This document shows positions 16,317-26,000 of a stretch of DNA of 64,000 bases, piece after piece. Below the pieces are notes generated by a model, which worked only from the letters and a program-made list of their open reading frames with translations, was not told the origin of the DNA and searched no databases. The position numbers and the translations under genes were made by a program. The number at the start of each line of letters is the position of its first letter. The stretch's first letter is position 1. The stretch comes from an uncultured Clostridia bacterium (lineage in GTDB: Bacteria; Bacillota; Clostridia; Christensenellales; Pumilibacteraceae), in NCBI GenBank assembly GCA_934270565.1, contig CAKQPR010000001.1:213498-277497 (forward strand), in the 5' to 3' direction.

Positions 16317-18038
16317 ATGGAAACTCTGAAAGAACGGCTTGACCGAAAGCTCGGCAAAAAACAAAAACTCATACGCGTGGCGCGGGGGCTCGAGAAAGCC
16401 GACCTCGTAATCAAAAACGCGCGGTATCTGAACGTCTTTTCGAACGAGTGGAACGACGGCGATATTGCGGTTTCGGGCGGGCTGATCGCGGGAATAGGCG
16501 GCAGTTATGACGGCGAGCGCGTGATAGACGCGCACGGCAGATACGTTACCCCCGGGCTTATCGACGCGCACATTCACCTCGAAAGCGCGATCGTTTCGCC
16601 GCGCGAATTCGCAAAGATCGCGACTCGTCACGGCACGACTACGGTAATCACCGATCCGCACGAAATCACAAACGTATTAGGCACGGACGGAATCGAATAC
16701 ATGCTCGAAGCGACCGAAAACATCGGGATCGACGTTATGTTTATGCTCCCCTCGTGCGTGCCGGCAACGCCTATGGACGAAAGCTTCGCGGTGCTCGGAT
16801 ACGAGGACATCGACCGATTTTACGATCACCCGCGCGTTCTCGGGCTTGCGGAAATGATGAATTTCGTGGGCGTTATCAACGGCGACGAGGCTGTTATAGA
16901 CAAAATTCTGGCGGCGCAAAGCCACCACAAAAAGATCGACGGTCACGCGCCCGCGCTTTCGGGTCGCGACCTCGACGGGTACATTGCGGCGGGCGTTTAT
17001 TCCGATCACGAGTGCGCTACGCTCGACAACGCGCTTGAAAAACTCAGAAAAGGTCAGTTCATAATGATCCGCGAGGGCACGGCGGCGAAAAACCTTGCCG
17101 CGCTCCTTCCGCTGATCGCGCCGCTGACTTACTCGCGCTGTATGTTCGCGACCGACGACAAGCACCCGAGCGATCTGCTCGAAAAGGGGCATATCGATTA
17201 TATCGTGCGCGAAGCGATCGCCGCGGGGGCAGATCCGATTTTAACCCTTAAAGTCGCAACGCACAACGCCGCGCGGTACTTCCTTATGAATAACAAGGGC
17301 GCGCTTGCGGGCGGGTACGTCGCCGACCTTATCATTCTCGACGATCTGAATTCGTTCGATATCTCCGAAGTCGTAAAACGCGGCGAAACCGTTTATCGCA
17401 AGGGCGAAGAAATCGAGCTTCCCTCCTGCTCGCCCGACGAAAAGCTTGTCGAAAAGGCGACCCATTCAATGCATTGCCGCGCGCTTACCCCCGCGGACTT
17501 TAAGTGCGGCAAAAAGGCGGTTATGGGGCTTATCGACGGCGAAATCATCACGACGGACGAGGGATTTGCGGACGCGCCCAACCCCGCGGGCGATATTCTG
17601 AAAGTCGCGGTTATCGAGCGGCATCACGATACCGGCCACATAGGGCTCGGGTACATGAAGGGTTACGGGCTGAAAAAAGGCGCAGTCGCGACCTCGATCG
17701 CGCACGATTCGCACAATATTATCGTTGTGGGCGCGGACGACGAGAGCATGGCGAAAGCCGCGAACGCGGTAATCGCGGCGGGCGGCGGAATTTTCGTGAA
17801 CGACGGCGATAAAACGGACGGCTTGCCGCTGCCGATCGCGGGACTTATGAGCGACGGAAAGCTCGAGGACGTGAACGATTTGCTCGAAAAGACCAAAGCG
17901 CGCGCTTACGAGCTGGGCGTAAACCGCGGCATAGATCCGTTCATGACTTTGTCCTTCCTCTCTCTGCCCGTCATTCCCGCGCTCAAACTCACTTCGCGCG
18001 GTATGTTCGACGTGACTAAATGGAAATTCGTTGACTGA
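16317..18038 (+). CDS. ade: Adenine deaminase
   Basis: A 573-aa amidohydrolase that converts adenine to hypoxanthine and ammonia in purine salvage. The metal-binding DAHIHLES lies near residue 83, GTTTVITDPHEI near 107, and DGHAPALSG and SDHECAT in the middle; a C-terminal domain with HHDTGHIGLGY and VATSIAHDSHNI (about 440-475) is typical of AdeC. Length agrees with the Bacillus enzyme (577 aa). The start is set by AGGAGGCGGACGT before the ATG at 16317. A promoter and terminator bracket it, so it is monocistronic. It is one of the few plus-strand genes here. Confidence 0.95.
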   Translation: METLKERLDRKLGKKQKLIRVARGLEKADLVIKNARYLNVFSNEWNDGDIAVSGGLIAGIGGSYDGERVIDAHGRYVTPGLIDAHIHLESAIVSPREFAKIATRHGTTTVITDPHEITNVLGTDGIEYMLEATENIGIDVMFMLPSCVPATPMDESFAVLGYEDIDRFYDHPRVLGLAEMMNFVGVINGDEAVIDKILAAQSHHKKIDGHAPALSGRDLDGYIAAGVYSDHECATLDNALEKLRKGQFIMIREGTAAKNLAALLPLIAPLTYSRCMFATDDKHPSDLLEKGHIDYIVREAIAAGADPILTLKVATHNAARYFLMNNKGALAGGYVADLIILDDLNSFDISEVVKRGETVYRKGEEIELPSCSPDEKLVEKATHSMHCRALTPADFKCGKKAVMGLIDGEIITTDEGFADAPNPAGDILKVAVIERHHDTGHIGLGYMKGYGLKKGAVATSIAHDSHNIIVVGADDESMAKAANAVIAAGGGIFVNDGDKTDGLPLPIAGLMSDGKLEDVNDLLEKTKARAYELGVNRGIDPFMTLSFLSLPVIPALKLTSRGMFDVTKWKFVD

Positions 18039-18046
18039 CGTAAAGA

Positions 18047-18086
18047 AACCCCCGATCGGAAAATTCGGTCGGGGGTTCGGTTTTTT
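18047..18086 (+). terminator. Intrinsic terminator of ade
   Basis: AACCCCCGA and TCGGGGGTT form a perfect 9-bp stem, followed within 3 nt by T6. Confidence 0.9.
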
Positions 18087-18108
18087 ACGGAAAGCGCGGA
18101 GGCGCAAT

Positions 18109-18363
18109 ATGGCAAATTTAGAATATTATCTCGATCGCGAGCGCGACACGCTTTGCGTTTACGAGCGGGAAAGCGAATTTTTCGCGTTTTTCGATAAAGC
18201 GGCGGGCGTGTGGAAACTCTTTCTTATACCGTTTTTACAGTTTCGTCACGACTGCTTCACCGAAAAAATAAGCGAACAAGCGGCGGCGAAAATTTGCGGC
18301 GGCGCTCTTCCCTATACTCTGTACGAAGAATACGTTGCGACGATAAGAGAAAACCGGAGTTAA
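18109..18363 (+). CDS. Hypothetical protein, 84 aa
   Basis: A small protein beginning MANLEYYLDRERDTLCVYER, with an aromatic-rich middle (FFAFFDKAAGVWKLFLIPF) and a C-terminal TLYEEYVATIRE helix. I recognise no family. GGAGGCGCAAT before the ATG at 18109 and the position 23 nt after the ade terminator suggest a real gene that depends on readthrough or on a promoter I cannot see. The hydrophobic stretch (about 28-45) is interrupted by charges, so a membrane helix is uncertain. Confidence 0.55.
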   Translation: MANLEYYLDRERDTLCVYERESEFFAFFDKAAGVWKLFLIPFLQFRHDCFTEKISEQAAAKICGGALPYTLYEEYVATIRENRS

Positions 18364-18382
18364 AAACGCAGCCGAAACCGCG
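18361..18382 (-). terminator. Weak terminator of the LRR lipoprotein operon
   Basis: On the minus strand CGCGG..CTGCG (one G-T pair) is followed by T5, 18 nt after the operon's last stop codon. Confidence 0.4.
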
Positions 18383-18399
18383 ACTTAAAAGATTTTCGT

Positions 18400-20643
18400 T
18401 TAATTCTTGACGAAAACGGGTTCGCTAAGATAGATAAGGACTTCGCCGTCGTAAGTGTTGCCGAATCTGAGATCGCCGTCCGTGCAGTGCGCGGTTACGA
18501 TATCGCTGAAACATTCCGACTTTTCCGGAATCGAAGACAGAATATCGAGTAGCGCTCTGCGCGTACCGATAAACGTAATTTCTCTAAGTTTATTAGTGAA
18601 ACTGAACGCCTGTACTTCGATACGGTTGATATTACCTCTCCAAGTAACGTTTTTAAGCGAAATGCACATTTGGAAAGCCCGATAGTTAATTTTTTCGAGC
18701 CGCTCGGGCAGATCGACGGTAGTCAGCGCGTGACAATTATAGAACGCCTCGTTGCCTATGCGCTCGACCGAATCCGGCAAAGTTACGGATTTAAGGTTTT
18801 TGCACCCCGAAAACGCGGCGTCGCATATCTCGGTAAGGGTTTTCGGAAAATTCACGGTTTCGAGGTTTTCGCATCCCGAAAACGCGCTGATCCCTATACT
18901 CTTAACTCCTTCGGGAATCGTAACGGTTTTAATACTGCTGCCGTAGAAAGCTCTGTCTCCTATAGTCGTTACGCCGTCGGGAATCGTTACGTTTTCAATC
19001 AACGCGCACCCCGAAAACGCTCCGTCGCCGATAGTCGTTACGGATGACGGAATATCTATACTTTTGAGGTTTTTGCAACCTTCAAACGCGTATGCGCCGA
19101 TGCTTTTTACGCTACCCGGAAGAACGACGGTTCTGAGGTTGTCCCCGAACGCACCCGCGGCTATCATGACGCACCCGTCCTTTACGACGACGTCAGACGC
19201 GTCCACGCTCGCGAGAACGGCGTATTTGTTGCTTTTCGTGCCGATATAGTAGCATTTTCCGCCTTCTGTGGTTCTCTCCTCGGTACGCAATTTTTTGCAG
19301 CCCGAAAACGCACCTTCCCCGACTTCTTCCACGCTGTCGGGAATCGTCATATCTTCGAGCAGCTCGCAATACTTGAACGCATGGTCGCCGATAACTTTCA
19401 GTCCGTCGCCGAGAGTTACGCTTTTAAGTTTGTCGCAAAGGTTAAACGCGTCGTTCCCTATAACCTTGACCGTATCGGGCAAAACCGCGGTTTCGAGCGC
19501 TCTGCAACAGTAGAACGCGCCCTCGTTTATAGCCCGCACCCCGCTCGGCAAAGTTATGCTTGTAAGTAGCGGCGTATTGACGTCTATTCGCGTATAATAG
19601 TTAAACGCGTAACGGCCTATAACTTTACAGTTTTCGTGGACGGTCGCGATCTTTTCTTTGTAGTCCGCCTGTATAAGATAGGCATACTTGTTATCCGCCG
19701 AGCCCAAATACGAATTTTTACCGTCTTTGTTGTAGGCAAGTTTGTTGCAATTCTTGAACGCGTCGTAGCCTATATCCTCGATCCCGTCCGACAAAACAAC
19801 CTCTTTCAGCGCGGCGCAATTCGCAAACGCGCCCGTTCCGATCCGCGTAACAGAAGAAGGAAGCGTAACGCTTTCGAGCGCTCCGCAAGAAGAGAACGCC
19901 TCGTTGCCGATACTTTTCAGCGTGGATGGCAAGGTTACGGTTTTAAGCGCATCGCAATCGTAAAAGAATTTGTCGGCGATACCGGTTATCGGCGCGCCTT
20001 TGTATTCGGCGGGAACGACGAATTCGGTAAAACCGCCGAACCAAGCGTTTCCGTCTGCTCGTCCGACGATATAGCCGTCGGTTTCTTTGTCGTAGGTAAA
20101 TTCGAGTGGTTTACTGCCGTTAAGCGGGCTAATGGTTGCCACCGCGTACTCTTCGTCGTCGTAACGGTAGTTTATTCTGATATTGCCGCTGTTGTAGCCG
20201 AACCGAACTCTGACCGTGACTTCGCACATTTTCGGCTTTTCGTCGGCGGTGAAATCGGCGGTAAGCTCTCTGTCGCTCGTGGCGGCAGTGGTTGCGGAAT
20301 AGATACGACCGTCGAAATCTTCGGACGGAGCGAGTTTCAGCGTAAACTTGCTTTTGCCCGCGCTATATGCTTCCGCCGTCAGCGTAAAAGTTACTTTCAC
20401 CCTGATTTCGGCGCCGAGATCGAAAACCGTGGACTTATCCTCGATCTTTTCGTTGTTTTCGTCGTAATAGTCGAAAACGAAGTCGGTGACGTAAGGTATG
20501 GCGGCGGAAATATTTACGTCGGCGAGCTTCGTACCCTCTCCGTACTCGTAATAACCGTCATTGTCGCTTCCGCATGCGGTAAGCGTAAACGCGGCAAGCG
20601 CCGCCGCAATTATGGCGATAAATAATAAAACCTTCTTTTTCAT
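18400..20643 (-). CDS. BspA-type leucine-rich-repeat lipoprotein (747 aa)
   Basis: Signal peptide and lipobox (MKKKVLLFIAIIAAAL, then LTACGSD), an N-terminal beta domain (about 45-185, with IPYVTDFVFDYYDE), then about 17 LRR_5 repeats of the 'LKSVTLPDSVERIGNEAF' kind to residue 720. BspA-type repeats commonly bind host or bacterial surface ligands. It is the last gene of a three-gene operon; its ATG overlaps the preceding stop codon by 4 bp (ATGA), so translation is coupled. No good ribosome site is visible, which agrees with coupling. Two interruptions of the repeat array (around residues 300 and 450) contain a conserved 'NKYAYLIQADY / NKYAVLASVDA' insert, itself a duplicated module. Confidence 0.88.
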   Translation of the reverse strand: MKKKVLLFIAIIAAALAAFTLTACGSDNDGYYEYGEGTKLADVNISAAIPYVTDFVFDYYDENNEKIEDKSTVFDLGAEIRVKVTFTLTAEAYSAGKSKFTLKLAPSEDFDGRIYSATTAATSDRELTADFTADEKPKMCEVTVRVRFGYNSGNIRINYRYDDEEYAVATISPLNGSKPLEFTYDKETDGYIVGRADGNAWFGGFTEFVVPAEYKGAPITGIADKFFYDCDALKTVTLPSTLKSIGNEAFSSCGALESVTLPSSVTRIGTGAFANCAALKEVVLSDGIEDIGYDAFKNCNKLAYNKDGKNSYLGSADNKYAYLIQADYKEKIATVHENCKVIGRYAFNYYTRIDVNTPLLTSITLPSGVRAINEGAFYCCRALETAVLPDTVKVIGNDAFNLCDKLKSVTLGDGLKVIGDHAFKYCELLEDMTIPDSVEEVGEGAFSGCKKLRTEERTTEGGKCYYIGTKSNKYAVLASVDASDVVVKDGCVMIAAGAFGDNLRTVVLPGSVKSIGAYAFEGCKNLKSIDIPSSVTTIGDGAFSGCALIENVTIPDGVTTIGDRAFYGSSIKTVTIPEGVKSIGISAFSGCENLETVNFPKTLTEICDAAFSGCKNLKSVTLPDSVERIGNEAFYNCHALTTVDLPERLEKINYRAFQMCISLKNVTWRGNINRIEVQAFSFTNKLREITFIGTRRALLDILSSIPEKSECFSDIVTAHCTDGDLRFGNTYDGEVLIYLSEPVFVKN

Positions 20644-23165
20644 AAGTTCTGCCAACTTTCAATGTGATCCTTGTAGAAATAAAACTGTAAATTGTCTATA
20701 TCAGTGCATTTTACCGTTATTTTTCTGGTGTTTACTTTGTCGTTGGCGGTCGATCTTCCGATATTTGCCGAAATTGCCAGCCACTGCTCTTTCGTACCGC
20801 CGAAATCTACGTTCCATAAGTTACTGTCGTAGAACGCGTTTTTCCCGATAGTCGTTACGCTTGCCGGAATCGTAACGGACGTAAGTTTCGTACAACCGTT
20901 AAACGCGCCCTCCGCGATAGTCGTTACGCCCTCGGGAATAACGATACTCTCCAAGCCGGTACACCTGTAGAACGATCCGACGGTCGTTAAACCTTTGCCT
21001 AATTTTATGCTCTTTAAATTTTTACAGCCGGAAAACACGCTTCCGCCCATACTCGTTACGCTGTCGGGGATAATTATACTCGTCAGCATAGTACAGTTAT
21101 AGAACGCACTGCTGCCGATGGTCGTTACGTTTTTACCGATCGTGATGCTCGTAAGCGACGACAATCCGCTGAACGCTCCTTCTTCGATCGTCTTTACGCT
21201 GTCGCCGATCGTGACGCTCGTTAAGCCATAAGCTCTTAAAAAATCGGAACCGCCGATCGTTTCGCCGCCCGTGATTACTACGGTTTTAAGTTTGGTTTTG
21301 TCCAAACCCGAAACAACCGTCGCAGGAATAGTTGCTCTTTCGACGGGGCAATTATAAAACGCTTTTTCGCCTGCCGATTTTACTCCTGCCGCAACCGTTA
21401 CGGTTTTTAAGTTAGAGCAACTATGGAACGCGTAATCCCATATACTGTTTACCGTGCCTGGTACGGTAACGCTCGTTAAACTCGTGCAACCGACAAACGC
21501 ATATCCGCCTATGCTCGTTACGTCGGCGGGGATCGTAAGGTTTGTTACCCGCGTTCCGTTTAAGTACAAATCGCCGCCCCAGTAAAGAGGATTGCAACTG
21601 CCGTTTACAATTCCCGACACATTGTCGAAGTCTATTTTGCACCACGCCGAAAGATCGGTTATATATACGCCGTTCAAACCCGTGCAATTACCGAACGCGT
21701 CACCGCAGATTTTCGTTATACTGCTCGGAATCTCAACGCTTGTTAATCCCGTGCAACCGTAAAACGAGTTACCGCCGATAGTCGTTACCTTGTTCGGAAT
21801 CGTTATGCTTGTCAGTCCGCTGCACCCGTAAAACGCATACGTCCCGATTTCAGTTACGCCGAACGGAATCGTAACCTCGGTTAAACTATCACAACCGACG
21901 AAAACGTGATCGTTTATAATCGTTATGCCGTCCGGAAGCGTTACGGTTTTTAACTTGCTGCGTTCAAACGCTCCGCTGCCGATACTCGTCACACTATTAG
22001 GGACAACTATGCTCGTAAAGCCGCAAGCGGTGAACGCCGAATCTCCGATACTCGTTACGCTATCGGGGATAGTTATGCTCGTCAGACTGTTGCAATTCTC
22101 GAACGTACTATCGCCGATAGCCGATACGCCGTAAGGAATCGTTACGGATTTAAGTCCGCTGCTTAAAAAGGCAAAATCTCCGATATTCGTCACGCTGTCG
22201 GGGATCGTAATTGACGCTAATTTGTAACATTTTGAAAACGCGTAATTACCTACGCTCGTCACCCCGTCGGGAATTACGATACTCTTAACACCGTAGCACC
22301 CGTAAAACGCGCCTTCTTCGATGACGGATATGCCGGCGGGGATAGTTACGTTTGGTAAGTTGCCGCAACCGTAGAACGCATACCTGCCGATCTTCGTTAC
22401 CGCGGCGGGCACGGTTATACCGCTCAGCTTCTTGCAATCTTTGAACGCGGAATCGCCTATGCTCGTTACCGTAGCGGGGATCGTTATGCTCGTAAGCGCT
22501 TCGCAACCCGAAAAAGTTTCGGCGGCGATCGATGTTACGGGCTTGCCCGCGAACGTTTCGGGGATCGCTAATTCCTGCAAGTTTGCGAGCCATTCGATGC
22601 AGTCGGGGTCTTTATGGAGCGTATACCCGTCCGCTTCTTCGTCGTACACGAACCTGAAAGCTTCGGCGCATTTAAGCGGCTGATTTCCGACCTCTCCCGC
22701 CGTTCCGTCGTCGTAAGTGTAGCCGAAGTTCAGCGTTCCGCTCGAGTAATTGAATTTTATTCTCGCCTCGACCCGACATTTTTTGTCCTGTCTGTCGTCG
22801 GCGTCGAACGTCGCTTCGATCTCTTCCGCAACGGTGTCCGAGCTGTTCGCTTCGATAAGCCTGCCCGTAAAGCCTTCGGGCAGAAGGAATTTTACCGTGA
22901 AGTCGGTTTTTCCCGCGGCGTATGCTTCTTTGGATAACGTAAAGCTGATTTTTACGCGGACTTCGCCGTCGTGCGCAAACTTTCTGTTTTTGTCGTCGAT
23001 CCGCGCGCCGTCGGCCGTGTAATAGTCGCAGGTGAAGTCGCTGACGTACGGAATATCGACGTTGATCGGCGTGAGCTTTTCTTCCTCCGCTCCGCAAGCC
23101 GCGAGCGAAAACGCGGCGAAAACCACCGCAAGTATTGCAATTAAAAACGAAATTTTCTTCTTCAT
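20640..23165 (-). CDS. BspA-type leucine-rich-repeat lipoprotein (841 aa)
   Basis: Lipobox LAACGAE after a typical signal peptide, the same N-terminal domain as its neighbours (IPYVSDFTCDYYTADG, KISFTLSKEAYAAGK), then about 24 LRR_5 units. Many units are nearly alike ('LTSITIPDSVTSIGDSAF'), which suggests expansion by slippage or recombination between repeats. It is the middle gene of the operon, 6 nt after the first, and overlaps the third by 4 bp. Exposed on the cell surface by lipid anchor (inferred). The last 45 residues resemble the end of the 335-aa protein (NVDFGGTKEQWLAIS). Confidence 0.9.
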   Translation of the reverse strand: MKKKISFLIAILAVVFAAFSLAACGAEEEKLTPINVDIPYVSDFTCDYYTADGARIDDKNRKFAHDGEVRVKISFTLSKEAYAAGKTDFTVKFLLPEGFTGRLIEANSSDTVAEEIEATFDADDRQDKKCRVEARIKFNYSSGTLNFGYTYDDGTAGEVGNQPLKCAEAFRFVYDEEADGYTLHKDPDCIEWLANLQELAIPETFAGKPVTSIAAETFSGCEALTSITIPATVTSIGDSAFKDCKKLSGITVPAAVTKIGRYAFYGCGNLPNVTIPAGISVIEEGAFYGCYGVKSIVIPDGVTSVGNYAFSKCYKLASITIPDSVTNIGDFAFLSSGLKSVTIPYGVSAIGDSTFENCNSLTSITIPDSVTSIGDSAFTACGFTSIVVPNSVTSIGSGAFERSKLKTVTLPDGITIINDHVFVGCDSLTEVTIPFGVTEIGTYAFYGCSGLTSITIPNKVTTIGGNSFYGCTGLTSVEIPSSITKICGDAFGNCTGLNGVYITDLSAWCKIDFDNVSGIVNGSCNPLYWGGDLYLNGTRVTNLTIPADVTSIGGYAFVGCTSLTSVTVPGTVNSIWDYAFHSCSNLKTVTVAAGVKSAGEKAFYNCPVERATIPATVVSGLDKTKLKTVVITGGETIGGSDFLRAYGLTSVTIGDSVKTIEEGAFSGLSSLTSITIGKNVTTIGSSAFYNCTMLTSIIIPDSVTSMGGSVFSGCKNLKSIKLGKGLTTVGSFYRCTGLESIVIPEGVTTIAEGAFNGCTKLTSVTIPASVTTIGKNAFYDSNLWNVDFGGTKEQWLAISANIGRSTANDKVNTRKITVKCTDIDNLQFYFYKDHIESWQNL

Positions 23166-23171
23166 AATTCT

Positions 23172-24179
23172 TTACTCCACTATGCCGAATTCAAAAGTCA
23201 AATCGCCGTCCGAGCACCGAACGGTGGTTTTGCCGCCGCTCGTCTCTCTTCCGACTGCCGTCGAAACGCTCAGCCACTGCTCTTTCGTGCCGCCGAAATT
23301 TACCGTTTTAAGGTTGCCGCAGCCGTCGAACGCGTTTTCGCCTATGCTCGTCACGGTCGAAGGCAAGGTAACGACGGCGAGCGACGCGCAGTTTTGAAAA
23401 GCGGACTTGGCGACGGTCGTTACGGTGTCGGGGATCGTGATTTCGGTAAGCGTATTTACGCCCGAAAAGCCGTGTTGCGCTATACCTTTTACCGGTTTTC
23501 CGTTGAATTCGGCGGGCAACGAGAGATTTTTAATCCATTCGTTTTTGTTCGAATATGCCGACGCGGAATAGCAGTCCGCGGCTTCGACGTATGTAAAATT
23601 AAGCGGTTCGCTGCTGTTGAGCGGGAATTTCATTATCATGTACGTTTTGTCCGTTACGATTTCAAAGCCGTGGGTGACTATGCTGCCGTCGATTACGGCG
23701 TTCGAGCCCGCATCGTCGTCGTACATGTACCCAAGAAGCATATAGCCGCCGTGATAGGTGAAAGAAATTTTAGCTTCGAACGAGCATTTTTTGTCCTTTT
23801 CGTCGGCGCGGAAAGATGCGGTAAGCTTGTCGTCGCTCGTGTCGGAAGTGTTAGCGAGAGTTACGCGGCTTGCGTAGCCCTCGGTCGGGAGAAACCTTAC
23901 GGTCAGTTTTTCGTGCCCTTTTTCGAACGCTTCGGACGTAAGCGTGAAACTTACTCTGACGAGAATTTCGGCGTCGTGCGGGTGGCTGTCGTTGAACGAA
24001 ATCTGCGTTTTTCCGTCGGCGGCGTAATAGGCGAAGTTGAAGTCGCTAACATAGGGAATTCCTTTCATCTTTCCGCGGCCGCTTTCCGTTTTCGGGGTAT
24101 CGTGAACCATACACGCGGACGTAAAACACGCGACAAAAGCTATTATTAACGTTGTGATTATAATCGAGAGTTTTTTCAT
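23172..24179 (-). CDS. Short LRR lipoprotein (335 aa)
   Basis: Lipobox TSACMVH, the shared N-terminal domain (IPYVSDFNFAYYAADGKTQ) and only three LRR_5 units near the C-terminus (TLTEITIPDTVTTVAKSAF and two more), then the shared end NVNFGGTKEQWLSVS. It is the first gene of the operon, with GGAGAAATT as ribosome site. The promoter must lie in or next to the repeat island upstream; I could not find a convincing one. The short repeat array makes it look like the minimal member from which the longer paralogues expanded. Confidence 0.85.
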   Translation of the reverse strand: MKKLSIIITTLIIAFVACFTSACMVHDTPKTESGRGKMKGIPYVSDFNFAYYAADGKTQISFNDSHPHDAEILVRVSFTLTSEAFEKGHEKLTVRFLPTEGYASRVTLANTSDTSDDKLTASFRADEKDKKCSFEAKISFTYHGGYMLLGYMYDDDAGSNAVIDGSIVTHGFEIVTDKTYMIMKFPLNSSEPLNFTYVEAADCYSASAYSNKNEWIKNLSLPAEFNGKPVKGIAQHGFSGVNTLTEITIPDTVTTVAKSAFQNCASLAVVTLPSTVTSIGENAFDGCGNLKTVNFGGTKEQWLSVSTAVGRETSGGKTTVRCSDGDLTFEFGIVE

Positions 24180-24199
24180 AATTTCTCCGAATGTTGTAT

Positions 24200-25140
24200 A
24201 CTTGCACGGGGCGGTGAGCCGCCGCGGGTAAGGGGTTGGGGGGTACCGTCACGAGGTTTTCGTGTTCCCTCCCCGCTCGCAACATAGTTGCTTCGCCGCT
24301 TTGGCTAAAAACAGTCACCTGTGGACTGTTTTTACGGCACTTTGTGCCGCCGCGTCGCGCCAGTGCGATTGCCACGTCGCTTCGCTCCTCGCAATGACAG
24401 CGACTAAGTACCGTTTCGCGAGGTTTGCGGGCGGCGATCATTATCTTGCCTCCCTTGTGTAAAGGGAGGTGCTACGAATACGAGCGTAAGCGAGTTGAGT
24501 GACGGTAGGATTGTTTTTATCGCAATTGTATTCCGTACAGCAACATTACAATCCCCCACCCACCTGCGGTGGGAGCCCCCTTTACACAAAGGGGCCTTAT
24601 TATGGCCGCTTACGCGGATATTTTTGGTTGTATCGTTCCGAGGTATCCGTATTCGCTCCCGCCTTGGTCTCGACTACGCTCGAGATGACGGGGCAAGGGA
24701 GCGTTCCGCGTGGTTGGGCGGCGGACGAGGAAAGCCCCGCCCTACCGAAGCGATGTTACGCCCGCCAAGAATTTGTCGTACACAAGCAAAATACCTGCGG
24801 GCGGACGAGGATCGCCCCTACCTTATTAAGGCTTCCCCTTGGGGACCTGTCGCGTAGCGACGGATGAGGGGTTGTGTTTTACGTTGCGTTTGTATTAACC
24901 CGACCCCTCATTCGTCACTCGGTTCGCTACGCTCACACTCGTGCCACCTTCCCCCGAGGGGGAAGACATTAGCGGTCGCTTTTTTACGTCATTTCGACCG
25001 AAGTGGGGGTGAAACCCGAACGGAGTGGAGAAATCCCCTGCGGAAGTCTGCCGATAACGATACTGCCGCATTGTTTTCGACCTTATTTGTCGGCGTATCC
25101 TGCTTGCCTACGGCGGCTCGCCGTCACAACCGCAACACGG
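24200..25140. repeat. Intergenic repeat island (R6, R5, R4, R3, R1, R2)
   Basis: In order: R6 (24275-24360, reverse) inside another element, R5 (about 24449-24597), R4 (24650-24745), R3-like (24800-24823), a complete R1 (24828-24966) and R2 (24988-25135). This 940-bp stretch contains one copy of almost every repeat family in the window and no gene that I can support. Confidence 0.85.
24275..24360 (-). repeat. R6 hairpin element, copy 2 (86 bp)
   Basis: Reverse orientation. Stems read GGCAC-AAA-GTGCC, AAAAACAGTC..GACTGTTTTT and GCAAC-TAT-GTTGC. It is flanked by GCAATCGCACTG, shared with copy 3. Confidence 0.85.
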
Positions 25141-25142
25141 CG

Positions 25143-26000
25143 TTATCTGAACGCTTCGAGACACTCGGCGTGCGAGGGTTCTTCGCGTTCGGAAAAGATT
25201 GCTTTTCTCTCGCCTTCCGCGTTCTCGGCGATGGTGAGCACTTTGTTTATTCCGTCGAAAATCTGGCAGTGCGTTATGGCGATTACCGCCACGCCGTCCG
25301 CGCGGAGTTCGTTGACGAGCGTATTGAGAATATCCTTATTCCTGCCGTCGAGGTTGTTAAGCGGCTCGTCCATAACTATGAGTCGAAGCCCGCAGGCTTT
25401 CGCCTTTACGATGCCGGCGAGCACGTTTATCATTTTCTGCTGACCGCCGCTCCACGTTTTCACGCTTTTGGTCCTGAACGCCTTGAACGACGGACATTCG
25501 AAGCTTTTTTGCAGGTATTTGTCGAAATATTCCTTTATGATATCCGCGGCATAAGCGAGCTTTTGTTTTTTCTCGTCCGAGGACAGCGTTTTCGACTCGT
25601 TTATCGCGGTTTTGCAGTAGTCGTAAATCGTCGAATACGCGGTCGCGCCGGTTTTGAAAATCTCTTCCTGCCCGACGTAGGATACGCAGCGATTGAGGCG
25701 GGTGAGCTCGTCGCCCGCGAAGTCGATAATGCTTTTATTCGGGTCGAAACCGGCGGCGCGGAAGTACACGTCGCCCTGCGTGACGCGGAAATAATTCACG
25801 CCCTGAAGGTGGAAAAGCTTTAAAAAGGTGGTTTTGCCGTAGCCGTTGCGACCTTTTACGAGCAAAAAGTCGCCTTCGTTCACGGTGAACGAGCCGTAAT
25901 CTATGGTAAAACGGTATTTTTTGTCGCTTGCCGCATTTTCGGCGAGCACGCCTATTTTAAGGTTTTTGACTTCGACTACGCTTCTCTTATCTTGTGGCAT
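25143..26000 (-). CDS. ABC transporter ATP-binding protein
   Basis: A 285-aa nucleotide-binding subunit: Walker A GRNGYGKTT (50-58), signature WSGGQQKM, Walker B LRLIVMDEPLNNLD, and the switch His in AITH. The A-loop to Walker A spacing is long, and FHLQGVNYFRVTQGDVYFRA replaces the usual Q-loop context, so it is a divergent ATPase. It is the last gene of the 14-gene operon and overlaps the permease gene before it by 25 bp, which fits a shared complex. Its partners should be the two FtsX-like permeases encoded just upstream. Confidence 0.85.
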   Translation of the reverse strand: MPQDKRSVVEVKNLKIGVLAENAASDKKYRFTIDYGSFTVNEGDFLLVKGRNGYGKTTFLKLFHLQGVNYFRVTQGDVYFRAAGFDPNKSIIDFAGDELTRLNRCVSYVGQEEIFKTGATAYSTIYDYCKTAINESKTLSSDEKKQKLAYAADIIKEYFDKYLQKSFECPSFKAFRTKSVKTWSGGQQKMINVLAGIVKAKACGLRLIVMDEPLNNLDGRNKDILNTLVNELRADGVAVIAITHCQIFDGINKVLTIAENAEGERKAIFSEREEPSHAECLEAFR

